Shown here: in pieces, positions 24,046-33,800 of the stretch
How positions within the stretch are numbered: position 1 is the stretch's first letter
Layout: every line of letters starts with the position of its first letter
DNA from: JBCCFW01 sp039029535
GTDB taxonomy: Bacteria; Acidobacteriota; JBCCFW01
Reading direction: 5' to 3'
Length of the DNA: 41,475 nt
NCBI GenBank assembly: GCA_039029535.1
Contig: JBCCFW010000046.1
Span: 1-41,475 of the forward strand
Notes under the pieces: model-generated
Told to the model about the DNA's origin: nothing
Seen by the model: only the letters and a program-made list of their open reading frames with translations
The model's database searches: none
Program-made: the position numbers and the translations under genes

Positions 24046-25815
24046 TCAGCTTCCCCAGCCACTCGGGCTCCAACCGAGGCGCTGCAGGGTGGCGTTGATG
24101 TTGCTCACGATCACGAGGTCGAGACGACCGGACCCACGGGCGAGGGCGGGGAGCTGACCCGTCTTCGCGCCCAGGGTCGTCCACGGGGAGGCTCCCTCGT
24201 CGTCGAGGTGCAGGCCGACCAGCTCGCCGTGAGCGGAGATGGTCACGACCTGGAAGACACCGGCGCTGCGCTCGGCCGCGACGAGCTGGTAGCCGCCGTT
24301 GACGAGCTGGGCCGGGATCGTCTCCCAGTCGGTCCAGGTCGAGCCGTCCCAGCGTCGGTGGAGCAGGTTGGAGAAGGTCTCCTGGCTGGCTCCATCGAGG
24401 TCGACCGCGAACAGGTCGATGCGCTCGGGACCGGACGCGACGGCCGTCGCCGGTCCGTAGATCATCCCGTCGAGGACCTCGGTCGTGCCGTCAGACGACC
24501 AGTGGACCACGCGGCTGTCCGGGTTCACGACGAAGGCATGGAGCTGGCCGGGAGCGGTCGCGACCAACGAGGCTCGCACTTGATAGGGATGAGCGGTGAT
24601 CCCGAGGTCGACAGGCTCCGACCACTCGCTGCCGCTCCAGGTCCAGTGCTGCGTCTTCCGGTCGGCGATGGTCACCATGTCGGCGTGACCCGGACGCGCG
24701 ACCAGAGCCGGGCGAGTGCGGGTCTGCAGCGGAAGCCGCGTGGGACCGCTCCAGGTCCCGTTCGTGCGGTGGAATGCGAGGAGATTGTCGCGTCCCGGCG
24801 CCCGCTGGAGGGCCATGAGGTGCAGGGTGCCGGCGCCGTCGGAGGTCATCGTCATCCCCGGGTCGAACCAGCCGTCGCTCAGACGCTCGCCGGCGCTCCA
24901 GGAGCTGCCGTCCCAGCGCCAGCCGGTCAGACGCGCGCCCATGTTCACGCCGACGACCTGGAGCTCGTCGGATTCGGGGGTCGGTCGTGCGGCTGCGGGA
25001 CCGTAGGCCACGTGCTCGACGATGGGCTGCCAGGCGGAGGAACGCACCGACGAGTAGGTCTCTTGCATCCGCTGTCGGTCGAGGTCGGAGAGCGCGAAGT
25101 GCCAGCCGGTCTCGAAGTGATCGTCGGTGAGATCGCCCGAGATGGGGTACATCATGATCGACGTGGGATCGAAGGCGGAGTAGTCGGTGCCTTCGGCCGG
25201 CCAGGTGCTGAGCACGTTGCGGTCGACCTGTTCCTTCGTCCACCCGAGTCGCTCGTAGTGGCGATACACGGCGGGTCGATCCCAGGGGATGTGGGCGGCA
25301 GGGCTCTGGTGCTCGTGGACGGCGCCGAGGGCATGACCGAGCTCATGCAGGGCGCGGCGTGCGTACCACCGCTCGGCGAGCTCCGTGCTACCCCAGGCCA
25401 AGCCGAGCGTGGCGTCCTCGGAGGGGGCCAGCAAGGCCGAGGCGCCCAGGTAGGACCAGAAGGAACCGTAGTCGTCGTCCCTCTCGAACGTGATGCGGAT
25501 GTCGGCCTCGGCGACGTCGTCGACGATCACGAGCTCGAGGTCCACGTGGGGGGCCCAGTGGGCCAGGTACTCCCGGACCTTGTCGCGGTAGAAGCCATGA
25601 GCAGCGTCGGCTTGTAGGAAGCCGATGCGGAGGACCCGATCGGGCTTCCAGAGGAACTGGACGGGGAGCGCGAGCAGCTTCGCCGCGTCGAGCCCGTCGA
25701 CCTCGGAGAAGGCGAGGGCGTTGGCGGGGTTCTCCTCGATGAGACGGGCCTGAACGACCTCCGGGTCGTGTCCGGTGAGCGGATGAAGCCGGCAGAGCTC
25801 TTGGTCTTCGGTCAT
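24046..25815 (-). CDS. Astacin-like zinc metallopeptidase with lectin-like beta-propeller, probably frameshifted
   Basis: The 589-residue product has a metzincin domain in residues 55-255: zinc motif HELGHALGAVHEHQSP (His157, Glu158, His161, His167) and Met-turn SIMMYPI (219-225, with Tyr223). All catalytic residues are present. Residues 275-589 are tryptophan-rich propeller blades (GWRWDGSSWSAGERL; HRRWDGSTWTDWETI) like bacterial PLL-type or fucose-lectin propellers, which would target the protease to glycans. No signal peptide is visible: the N-terminus MTEDQELCRLHPLTG is polar, although GGAGAGAG precedes the ATG. Export would need a non-classical route, or the enzyme is intracellular. The stop at 24046 truncates the last blade; see the displaced frame 23813-24045. 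It lies 108 bp downstream of a small lipoprotein gene on the same strand. Confidence 0.88.
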   Translation of the reverse strand: MTEDQELCRLHPLTGHDPEVVQARLIEENPANALAFSEVDGLDAAKLLALPVQFLWKPDRVLRIGFLQADAAHGFYRDKVREYLAHWAPHVDLELVIVDDVAEADIRITFERDDDYGSFWSYLGASALLAPSEDATLGLAWGSTELAERWYARRALHELGHALGAVHEHQSPAAHIPWDRPAVYRHYERLGWTKEQVDRNVLSTWPAEGTDYSAFDPTSIMMYPISGDLTDDHFETGWHFALSDLDRQRMQETYSSVRSSAWQPIVEHVAYGPAAARPTPESDELQVVGVNMGARLTGWRWDGSSWSAGERLSDGWFDPGMTMTSDGAGTLHLMALQRAPGRDNLLAFHRTNGTWSGPTRLPLQTRTRPALVARPGHADMVTIADRKTQHWTWSGSEWSEPVDLGITAHPYQVRASLVATAPGQLHAFVVNPDSRVVHWSSDGTTEVLDGMIYGPATAVASGPERIDLFAVDLDGASQETFSNLLHRRWDGSTWTDWETIPAQLVNGGYQLVAAERSAGVFQVVTISAHGELVGLHLDDEGASPWTTLGAKTGQLPALARGSGRLDLVIVSNINATLQRLGWSPSGWGS

Positions 25816-25923
25816 GGTCTCTCTCCGTCGACGCGCTCGGAGCCCGGGGTGTCCGGGTCGGTGGGGCGTCGAGAGAGATCACGGAAACAGGTGGCTCAGA
25901 CCGTAAGTGAGCGACTCAGTCGA

Positions 25924-26370
25924 CTAGTCGCAGAGATCTTCGTCGAGGACGAAATCGAGGACGAAGTCCAAGCACTCGAGATGGATGGGCCAGTGGGCCA
26001 GGTAGGGACACTCGGGGTGCCCGTAGTCGACGAGCTGGAGGTAGGTCACGAAGCTGCCGTCCGTCGCGTCGTAGACGAGGTAGTCGATGCTGAAACCGCC
26101 GCTCTTGCGGACCACGAGCAGGCCACAGCTCGGGTCGTGGCCGAGGTGGTAAGTCAGGCCACCCGGACACCAGTCCACCGCATCGGCGCGGGCTCGCAAC
26201 ACCGCTTCGTCCCAGGTCAGGGCATGCTCGGGCACGTGCTCCTCGGGGAGGAGGGCGCAGTCGGACGGCGACGGCTCGATGGTGGGGTGAGTGTCGTCGC
26301 AGCCGAGGGAGAGGAAGCCGAAGCTGGCGGCGAACAGGCAGCAGAGAGTCAGGGCAACGCGATGCGTCAT
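25924..26370 (-). CDS. Small lipoprotein of unknown function
   Basis: The 148-residue protein begins with a lipoprotein signal (MTHRVALTLCCLFAASFGF, lipobox LSLGC, Cys24), so it is probably anchored to a membrane through its N-terminal cysteine. The mature part has six further cysteines (for example VDWCPGGLTYHLGHDPSCG and HPECPYLAHW), which suggests disulfides, and an acidic C-terminus (LDFVLDFVLDEDLCD) that contains a short in-frame duplication. ATG 26370 has GGAGGA directly upstream; the frame is open to 26472 but that part lacks coding character. It sits between the giant exoprotein (91 bp upstream) and the metallopeptidase (108 bp downstream) on the same strand, so it may be co-expressed with the protease. 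I do not recognise its family. Confidence 0.8.
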   Translation of the reverse strand: MTHRVALTLCCLFAASFGFLSLGCDDTHPTIEPSPSDCALLPEEHVPEHALTWDEAVLRARADAVDWCPGGLTYHLGHDPSCGLLVVRKSGGFSIDYLVYDATDGSFVTYLQLVDYGHPECPYLAHWPIHLECLDFVLDFVLDEDLCD

Positions 26371-26461
26371 GCCTTCCTCCAGGGGGTGGGTTCTCTCGTC
26401 CCAGAAGGAGCATCGCTCCGAGGCCTGACCTTGGCCGCTCGTTTCTCGTCGCGAGTGGAAG

Positions 26462-29400
26462 TCACTCGTCACAAGAGTGGACCGGGTGCACGCGGTAGAA
26501 GTGGAGGATCGGGCCCGTCGGCGGACGCTCGGTCACGTCGCGCCACTCGAGATCGGCATGGCCGGCGGGCGTGAGGATGACGTCCAGGTTGGCGGGGTCG
26601 GTGCCGCGAAGCACCTGGTAGGCGTCTCCCGGTGGTCGCGGCAGTCCTTCGTCCAGGCTCCAGTCGAGCGTGCCGAAGGAGGTCGGGTCGTCCCAACGTG
26701 AGGCGTCCCGGAGACGCAGGGCCGGACCGAGCGGGGCGAGCTCGGGCAGCGTGACGGCATCGGGGCCGATGTCGAGCAGGAGGGGCTCGGCGTCGTTGGC
26801 ATCGCGACACTGCTCGAGATCGTCGGCGAGCTGGACGACCGCCACGAGGCGGAGCCCCTCGGCCGGGTCGACGATCGTCAGCTCGACATCGACGTGCCCC
26901 AGCGCGGGGAGGTCGTCTGCCAGCGTGGCGGCTGCGAGGACCCGACCGTGACGCTCGCCGCTGCGAAGCTCGACTCGCAAGGGACCGGGGATGGGAACGA
27001 GGCCGGCGTTGCCGACGCGAATCCGGACGACGAGCTCGCGCTGACAGTCGGGGCGGTAGTCGAGCGTGGCGTCGAGCACGCCGAGGGTCGGGTCGATGCC
27101 CTGCACGAAGGTGGACGAACGCGCCGTGCGCCAGGTGCCGTGAGTCTGCCAGCTCGGGTCCATCGGACCCTCGGCCGATGGATCGAGACGATGATGGCCG
27201 TGTTCGAGCCAGCTCGCGTCGGTGGGAAGCCAGCCGCCGGCCGCGTTGCCGAGGACGGCGATGCCGTCGGGGTGGGTGACGCTGCAGTCCAGGTCGAGGG
27301 CGCCGCGGTCGCTGAGCTCCTGACAGCTCATGACCGGCACGACGATCTCGGCCCGACCGTCACCGTCCACGTCGACGATCGGGACCTGCTCCATGCCGGT
27401 CCAGTGCGCGCTCGGGAAGCTGGCGAGCAACTCGCCGGTGCGTCCGTCGTGGATGCCGAGGGCGACCTCGTTTCGGAAGACGACCTCGACGGCACCGTCT
27501 CCATCGAAGTCGAAGCCGGTGGGCGCCGTGTAGCCCGTCGTGTGATCGCAGGTGGGCTGGCTCCAGAGGATCTGGCCGTCCCTCTCGTAGGCGGTGAGCC
27601 AGTCCCGGCTCTCGACCACGATCTCGGGGAGCAGGTCGCCATCGATGTCGGCGATGAGAGGGGGGCCAGCCAGCTGGTGGTAGTCGAGCGACGGGCAATG
27701 CCTGCCTCCGCGCGGCACCCGCACGCGAGCGCGGTTGTCTCCGCTCGCAGCATCGACGATGGCCCAGGCGAAGTCGGTGTCCCGACGCCAGCCCGAGTCG
27801 ACGCCCCAGCCGGTGAGGGCGAGCTCCGGCTCGCCGTCCTGGTCGAGGTTTGCGACGGCGCCGTGACCAAAGCCGTCGTACAGGACTCCGGTGGACTCGC
27901 GGTGAGACCAGATTGGATCGCTTCCACTCGGGGCGTGGAGGTCGAACGCTTCGGAGCTGGCGACGAGCAGGTCATCGGTGCCGTCCCCGTCCAGGTCCAC
28001 CGTCACCGGAGTCGTCCAGACAGCGGGGCTGGCACTCGGGTCGGCCCAGGCCACCGAGCCGTCGCGTCGGAAGATCACGTTGCCGACGACGAGCTCAGGC
28101 CGACCGTCGGCGTCGAGGTCGGCCAGTGCCACCTGTGAGAACTGGGTGTGGGCCTGGGGGCTCGTGTTCGAGCGCCAGACCTCGCGTCCCTCGTGGTTCC
28201 ATGCGATCAACAGCGTCTCCGAGGTGGCGGAGACGCCGACGATCTCGAGCCCGGGCTCGTCGTCCATGTCGGCCAGCGCGAAGCCCTCGAAGCCGTCGAG
28301 ACGTCGTCGCTCGACGCCGGTGCGACCCTCCAGGATGCGCGTGTCGGTCAGGCCGAAGCCGGCGTTCTGGGTGACGACTTCGGGCTGACCGTCGCCGTCG
28401 AGGTCTCCGATCATCGGAGCGCTGCCGGCGCTGAACCCCGTGGCCTCCCACTCGACGATGAAGTCGTAGTCGGCGGCGGGCGGGGTCATCCGGCAAGGAC
28501 CGGGACTCGAGGCTTGGTCGTCACCGCTCGGGTCCTCTGGCCAGGCATCGTCGGGATCGACGATCGCATGGAGTGGCTCGTCGCGGAAGCGACGCAGGCC
28601 CGTGAGCGGAACCTCGACGACCAGGGTGGAGCTCGCCGCGAGCGAGGGGACCGTCGTGCGACCGAGGATCTCGTCGCTGGCGTCGAGCTCGGCGTTCGGG
28701 ACCGCCGGGTCATCGCGGAAGACGACGACATCGAAGGGGCGGTCGAGCGGGAGTCGACCAAGCTGTGCCACGGCCACCCGGGCGACACCGAGCGTCGGCC
28801 AGTCGCTGCCCTCGGGACGAAGGAGGCTCAGCTCCAGGGCGCGCAAGTCGACGTCCAGGTCGGCATGGCTCACGCCGCTCAGGGCGATCTCGTAGGGACC
28901 TTCGAAGCCCGCGGCGCTGTCGACGACGAGCAGGAACTCCTCTTCTGGAAGATCGACGAGGCTGATCGAGCGCTGGGAGACGTCCACGCAGCGCCCTTCC
29001 GAGCAGCCTCGGAGGAAGAGCATCCGCTGACCGGGAGTCGAGCTCAGGAAGCGGTACTCGAGAAGACGACCGGGGGTGGTGATGATCCGGTGGACCTGCT
29101 CTCGGCCGTCGAGAAGCTGATCGAGGCAGGAGTAGCGGTCGATGAGAGCGTCACCGGTGCTGGTGTCGCCGGAGAGGGTGGGCCCGGCCGAGAGCGGCAG
29201 GGCCCGCTCGCAGTCGAGCTGTCGCTCGCAAGAGAGGTCGACGAGAACGTCGAGCTCGTCACCCGGGGCCGAGTCGACGACGGCGAAGTATCGGCCCGGA
29301 GACGGGTCGTGAAGGGTGACGCCGCCCTGGCCGGAGGCCAGGCAGGTGGGTGCGCCGTCTTCATCGATCGAGTACACGAAGACGAGCAGGTTGCGGCCGG

Positions 29401-30601
29401 CGTCTTCGAGCCGCAGGTCGAGTCGACCCGGCGAGGTGACGTCGAGGTCGAGCATCGCATCGCCGCCCAGCGTGCGCTCGGGCCGACATCGGTGCTCGGG
29501 AAACACGCTGGCGGCGCCCTCGAGTCGAACGAGCGCCGACTCGCCGCAGCTCAGGGGCTCGGCGACCGGCTCACAGGTGAGCTCGAGCTCGTAGTCGTCG
29601 CCGCTTCGCGAGTCGACGACGAGAAGATGTCGACCAGCGAGGAGGTCCTGCTCGATCGCCGTTCGATCCATGGTCGTGCAGGAGCTCTCGCGCCAGTCGT
29701 CGAGGAGGAAGAGAGCGGCGTCGGCGGCGGTGGTGAGCTCGGCGCGGACCCGAGCGGGCTCGTCGAGCTCGAGCAGGTGAACGACCTCGTTGCCCGTCCA
29801 GGTCTCACTCGCGCAAGAGTAAGTGTTGAGAAGATCGGTCCCTTCGGAGAGACGGCCGACGTGACGGCCACAGTCGATGAGGGGAGCATCGGCCAGGCTC
29901 TCCTCGGTCAGCCGGTTGCGCTCGAAACAGAAGGAGTAGGGATGGCCCGGAGAGTCTTGCGGTCCCAGTTGGAAGAATCGGGAGCGGACCGGCAGGCCGT
30001 CGGCACCGCCGGGGGCGGCGAGGGCGATGGTCGTGGGCACTTCCTGAAAGCGGGAGTAGAGCTCGATTCGGACATCGCCGCTGGCGCGGAGCTGAAGCTC
30101 GGTACCCATCCACGCGCCGGAGCTGTCGATCGCCTCGAGTCGCAGGCGGAAGAGACCGTCCGACCGTTCCCACCAGGCCGACTCTTCGGCATGGCTCAGC
30201 TCGTTCCAGTGCAGCGCCACGAAGCCCTCGCTCAGGGGGACGGGCATCTCTCCCCGCAGTGGGGGGACTCCCATCGGGCTGGCGAGAAGGCCGAGGACCG
30301 GAGTGGGGTCCTGGAAGGTGACGACGCCGTTGCGATGGAGCCAGATCTCACGGACCGCGCGATCGAAGTAGGGCATCGTGAAGCCGAGATCGAGGGGGCC
30401 GATGACGTCGATCGGGGCAGGTGTCTCGAAGGAGAGGGCGTTGGCGGGGCGGGGGCCTCTCTCGGCCACGGGACAGCCCGAACGCCAGTTGCGCCAGGTG
30501 TAGCCCTCAGGCCCGGTGACCTCGGCAGCATGGCCAGAGAGCGGGAGGCAGAGGACGAGCAGGATGAGACAGGCGAGTCGATGGGGCAGGAGGATGAGCA
30601 T
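26462..30601 (-). CDS. Giant secreted CARDB / FG-GAP exoprotein (family member 2)
   Basis: The 1379-residue protein starts at ATG 30601 with AGGAG 7 bases upstream, giving a signal peptide that ends near LSGHA (residue 25); the longer frame to 30757 adds only non-coding-like sequence. The order of parts repeats that of the gene at 9077: globular beta domain (LGFTMPYFDRAVREIWLHRN), four PPC-like cysteine-bracketed repeats (CERALPLSAGPTLSGDTSTG; FLLVVDSAAGFEGPYEI), a CARDB-like domain (FDVVVFRDDPAVPN), FG-GAP/VCBS blades from about 720 (GDLDGDGQPEVVTQNA; DIDGDLLPEIVVES), a second CARDB-like domain and the C-terminal LDWSLDEGLPRPPG domain ending in HSCDE. It is closer to the adjacent 30834-34928 gene than to 9077-13321. 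It is probably surface exposed; the ligand is unknown. Confidence 0.88.
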   Translation of the reverse strand: MLILLPHRLACLILLVLCLPLSGHAAEVTGPEGYTWRNWRSGCPVAERGPRPANALSFETPAPIDVIGPLDLGFTMPYFDRAVREIWLHRNGVVTFQDPTPVLGLLASPMGVPPLRGEMPVPLSEGFVALHWNELSHAEESAWWERSDGLFRLRLEAIDSSGAWMGTELQLRASGDVRIELYSRFQEVPTTIALAAPGGADGLPVRSRFFQLGPQDSPGHPYSFCFERNRLTEESLADAPLIDCGRHVGRLSEGTDLLNTYSCASETWTGNEVVHLLELDEPARVRAELTTAADAALFLLDDWRESSCTTMDRTAIEQDLLAGRHLLVVDSRSGDDYELELTCEPVAEPLSCGESALVRLEGAASVFPEHRCRPERTLGGDAMLDLDVTSPGRLDLRLEDAGRNLLVFVYSIDEDGAPTCLASGQGGVTLHDPSPGRYFAVVDSAPGDELDVLVDLSCERQLDCERALPLSAGPTLSGDTSTGDALIDRYSCLDQLLDGREQVHRIITTPGRLLEYRFLSSTPGQRMLFLRGCSEGRCVDVSQRSISLVDLPEEEFLLVVDSAAGFEGPYEIALSGVSHADLDVDLRALELSLLRPEGSDWPTLGVARVAVAQLGRLPLDRPFDVVVFRDDPAVPNAELDASDEILGRTTVPSLAASSTLVVEVPLTGLRRFRDEPLHAIVDPDDAWPEDPSGDDQASSPGPCRMTPPAADYDFIVEWEATGFSAGSAPMIGDLDGDGQPEVVTQNAGFGLTDTRILEGRTGVERRRLDGFEGFALADMDDEPGLEIVGVSATSETLLIAWNHEGREVWRSNTSPQAHTQFSQVALADLDADGRPELVVGNVIFRRDGSVAWADPSASPAVWTTPVTVDLDGDGTDDLLVASSEAFDLHAPSGSDPIWSHRESTGVLYDGFGHGAVANLDQDGEPELALTGWGVDSGWRRDTDFAWAIVDAASGDNRARVRVPRGGRHCPSLDYHQLAGPPLIADIDGDLLPEIVVESRDWLTAYERDGQILWSQPTCDHTTGYTAPTGFDFDGDGAVEVVFRNEVALGIHDGRTGELLASFPSAHWTGMEQVPIVDVDGDGRAEIVVPVMSCQELSDRGALDLDCSVTHPDGIAVLGNAAGGWLPTDASWLEHGHHRLDPSAEGPMDPSWQTHGTWRTARSSTFVQGIDPTLGVLDATLDYRPDCQRELVVRIRVGNAGLVPIPGPLRVELRSGERHGRVLAAATLADDLPALGHVDVELTIVDPAEGLRLVAVVQLADDLEQCRDANDAEPLLLDIGPDAVTLPELAPLGPALRLRDASRWDDPTSFGTLDWSLDEGLPRPPGDAYQVLRGTDPANLDVILTPAGHADLEWRDVTERPPTGPILHFYRVHPVHSCDE

Positions 30602-30744
30602 GGGACGACTCCTCGCTGGCATGCGGATGCTGGTTGAGACGGCTCCTGGGCTCGCGCGTGACAGGAAAGCGCCGAGTGGGCGAGAGGCCGGCCGTCGACG
30701 CGAAGCGCGCCGCGGCGAGCAGGTCGTGTCGGAGGTCATCACCT

Positions 30745-30755
30745 GGAATGAAGGC
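30745..30755. promoter_or_regulatory. GGAATGAAGGC motif upstream of exoprotein 2
   Basis: The same 11 bases occur at 34997-35007 upstream of the tandem paralogue. Here the motif lies 144 bp before the start at 30601. It is one of the few relatively A/T-containing stretches in the gap and may be a promoter element or a duplication remnant. Confidence 0.3.
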
Positions 30756-30833
30756 AATCACGGTCTCGAGGACAAGGGGCGCCGGCCACCGAGAAGGCGA
30801 TCGAGGTCCCGTCCCGCAGTCATCGAGCGGCAG

Positions 30834-33800
30834 TCACTCGTCGCAAGAGTGGAGCGGTCGGACGCGGTAGAAGTGAAGACGTGGGCCCGTCGGTGGACGC
30901 TCGGTCACCTCGCGCCACTCGCGATCGACATGGCCGAGCGGAGTGACGACGACGTCCAGGTTGGACGGGTCGGTGCCGCGGATCACCTGGTAGACCTGGC
31001 CCGATGGTCGCGGCAGCCCCTCGTCCAGGCTCCAGTCCAGCGTGCCGAAGGAGGTCGGGTCGTCCCAGCGTGAGGCGTCCCGCAGTCGCAGGGCCGGACC
31101 GAGCGGCGCGACTTCGGGCACGGTGACGACATCGGGGCCGATCACGAAGGGCAGCGGCATCCCGTCGTTTTCGTCTCGACACTGATCAGCCGTCGTTTCG
31201 ACCACCGCGAAGAGCTGGAGCCCGTCCTCCGGGTCCATCAAGGTCAGCTCGACATCGGTCCAGGCGAGCGCCGGGAGCCCGGCGCCGAGGGTCGTGGCGA
31301 CCACCGTGCGGCCGTGTGCGCTGCCAGCTCGCAGCTCGATCCGGAGAGCCTCCTCCAGGTCGACGTGACCACCGTTGCCGACGCGGAGGACGACGCGGAG
31401 CCGTCGGAGGCAGTCGTCGTCACGGGTGAGCTCGACCTCGAGGAGGCCGAGCGTCGCGTCGGGGCCGAGCACGAAGCTCGATGATCTCGCCGTTCGCCAG
31501 CTTCCGTGGGACTGCCAGCTCGGTGTCTGGGGTCCGTCTGCCTCGGGCGTGCGGCGATGATGGCCACTCTCGAGCCAGGCTGGTTCGGTGGGGAGCCAGC
31601 CGCCGTCCGCGGTGCCGAGAACGAAGACGCCCTGGCTCTCGTTCTCGGGACAGCCGTTGTACGGGTAGTCCGGATGGCAGTCCATCGAGGGCAGCACGAT
31701 CTCGGCGCGGCCGTCTGCGTCCACGTCGGCGATGACCACGTGTTCGATGCCGGTCTGGTGCGTGCTCGGGAAGCTTCCGAGCGTCCGGCCCGTTCGACCG
31801 TCGAAGACCCGGAGCTCCGCTTCGTCACGGAAGACGATCTCGACGGCACCGTCCCCGTCGAAGTCGAATCCGCTGACTGCGGTGAGGCCGGTGGACTGGT
31901 CACAGACCGGCACGCTCCATCGGAGGGAACCGTCCCGCTCGAACGCGGTGAGCCACTCCTGGCTCTCCGTGACGATCTCGGGCATGAGATCGCCGTCGAT
32001 GTCCGCGATGAGCGCGGGACCCGTCCGCTGCCAGTATTCGTCGAAGAGCGGGCAGGTCCCGCTGCCGCGGGGAACGCGACCCGCGACCAGTCGGACGCCC
32101 GTGTCGGCGTCGAGCACCTCGAAGGCGTGGTCCTCGGCGTCGAACCAACCCGAGACGACGACCTCCGGGCCCGGGTCTTGATCCAGGTTGCCGACGGCCA
32201 CCGCGAAGGCGTTCAGTGGCTCCCGCTCGAGCTCCCAAAGCGGTCGAGGCGTGAACGGAGGTGTCAGGTCGAGTCCCAGCCCGCTCGTGACCATGAGGTC
32301 GTCGGCACCGTCTCCATCGACATCGATGGCCGCCGGGGCGTGCCAGCCCGGCACGTCGCCGACGCGCGACCAAAGCAGACGACCATCCCGACCCCAGACG
32401 CTCTGGCCGAAGACGATCTCGTGTCGGCCGTCGGCGTCCAGGTCTGTGAGGGCGGGGAGGGACGGCCAGGCCGGCCGTTCGGGACCCGGCTCCGACTGCC
32501 AGAGCTCCGTGCCCTCGTGGTCCATGGCGAACAAGGACGTGGTGCCCGGCCGCGTCCCGATCAGCTCGAGCCCCGGCTCCTCGTCGATGTCGACGAGCAC
32601 CAGCCCCGACACGTCGTCCAGCGCACCCTCTTGCTCGCCCGTCAGGCCGTCGAAGATCCGGTAGCCGTTGGGCCAGACGGAGTGATCGTGAGCGACGACC
32701 TCCGGCAAGCCGTCGCCGTCGACGTCACCCACCAGCGGGCCGAGACCCGAGTTGAAGCCGTCCGCATGCCACTCGACGACGAAGTCGAAGTCGGCGGCTG
32801 GCGGCACGAGACGACAGCTCGGTGGGAGCGAGGTGCTCTCGTCGTCATCGCGTCCGTCGGGCCAGGCGTCGTCGGGATCGACCAGCGCGTGCAGGGGCTC
32901 GTCGCGGAAGCGACGTTCACCGGTGAGCGGCACGTCCACGCTCGCCGTCGAGCGGGCAGCCAACATCGGCACGGTCGCGCGTCCCAGCACCTCGTCGCCG
33001 GCACCGAGCACGCCGTCCGGGGTCGCGGGATCGTCTCGGAAGATCAGGACGTCGAAGGGGCGGTCGAGATCGCGCGAGCCGAGCTGGGTCAGGGCCACCC
33101 GCGCGAGCTCCAGCGTCGACCAGTCGCCATCGGTGGCGTCGACGAGATCGAGCCCGACCGCTCGCAGGTCGACCTCCTGATTGCTGAAGGCGCCGCCGCT
33201 CACCGCGATCTCGTAGGGGCCTTCCTCGCCGGCTGGACCATCGACGACGAGGTAGAGCTCTTCGCCCTCGGGTGGGTCGACGACGACGAGGCTGTCCTGC
33301 GAGACGTCGATGCAGCGGCCCTCGCTGCAACCTCTCATGAGCAGCATTCGCTGGCTCGGAGCTCGGTCGAGGAAGACGAGCTCGAGAGGCCGCCCGGGTG
33401 TCGTGACGATCCGATGAACTTGCTCTCGTCCTTCGAGCCCGACGTCCTCGCAGGAGCTGCGGTCGAGACGGGCCTCACCGTCGAGGGTGTTGCCCACGAG
33501 AGTCGGCCCAGCCGAGATCGGCAGGGCACGCTCGCAGTCGAGCTGCCGGTCACAGCTCAGCTCCAGCACGCCGTCGCTCTCCTCGCCCAGGGGAGCGTCG
33601 ACGATGACGGAGTAGCGACCCGGTGGCGGCTCGTGGACCACCACGCCGCCCCGTCCCGTCGCGACGCAGCGTCCCATGCCGTCGGCATCCACTGCGTGAA
33701 CGAGGACCAGCGCGGAGCTCAGGCCATCGTCGAGACGGAGGTCGAGCCGTCCTGGAGTCTCGCTTTCGAGCGTCCAGGAGGCATCGCCGCCGAGCAGGGG

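Noticed and set aside
24208..25617. A 469-codon plus-strand frame opposite the metallopeptidase
   Set aside because: The minus strand carries the zinc motif and Met-turn; the plus-strand product shows no features.
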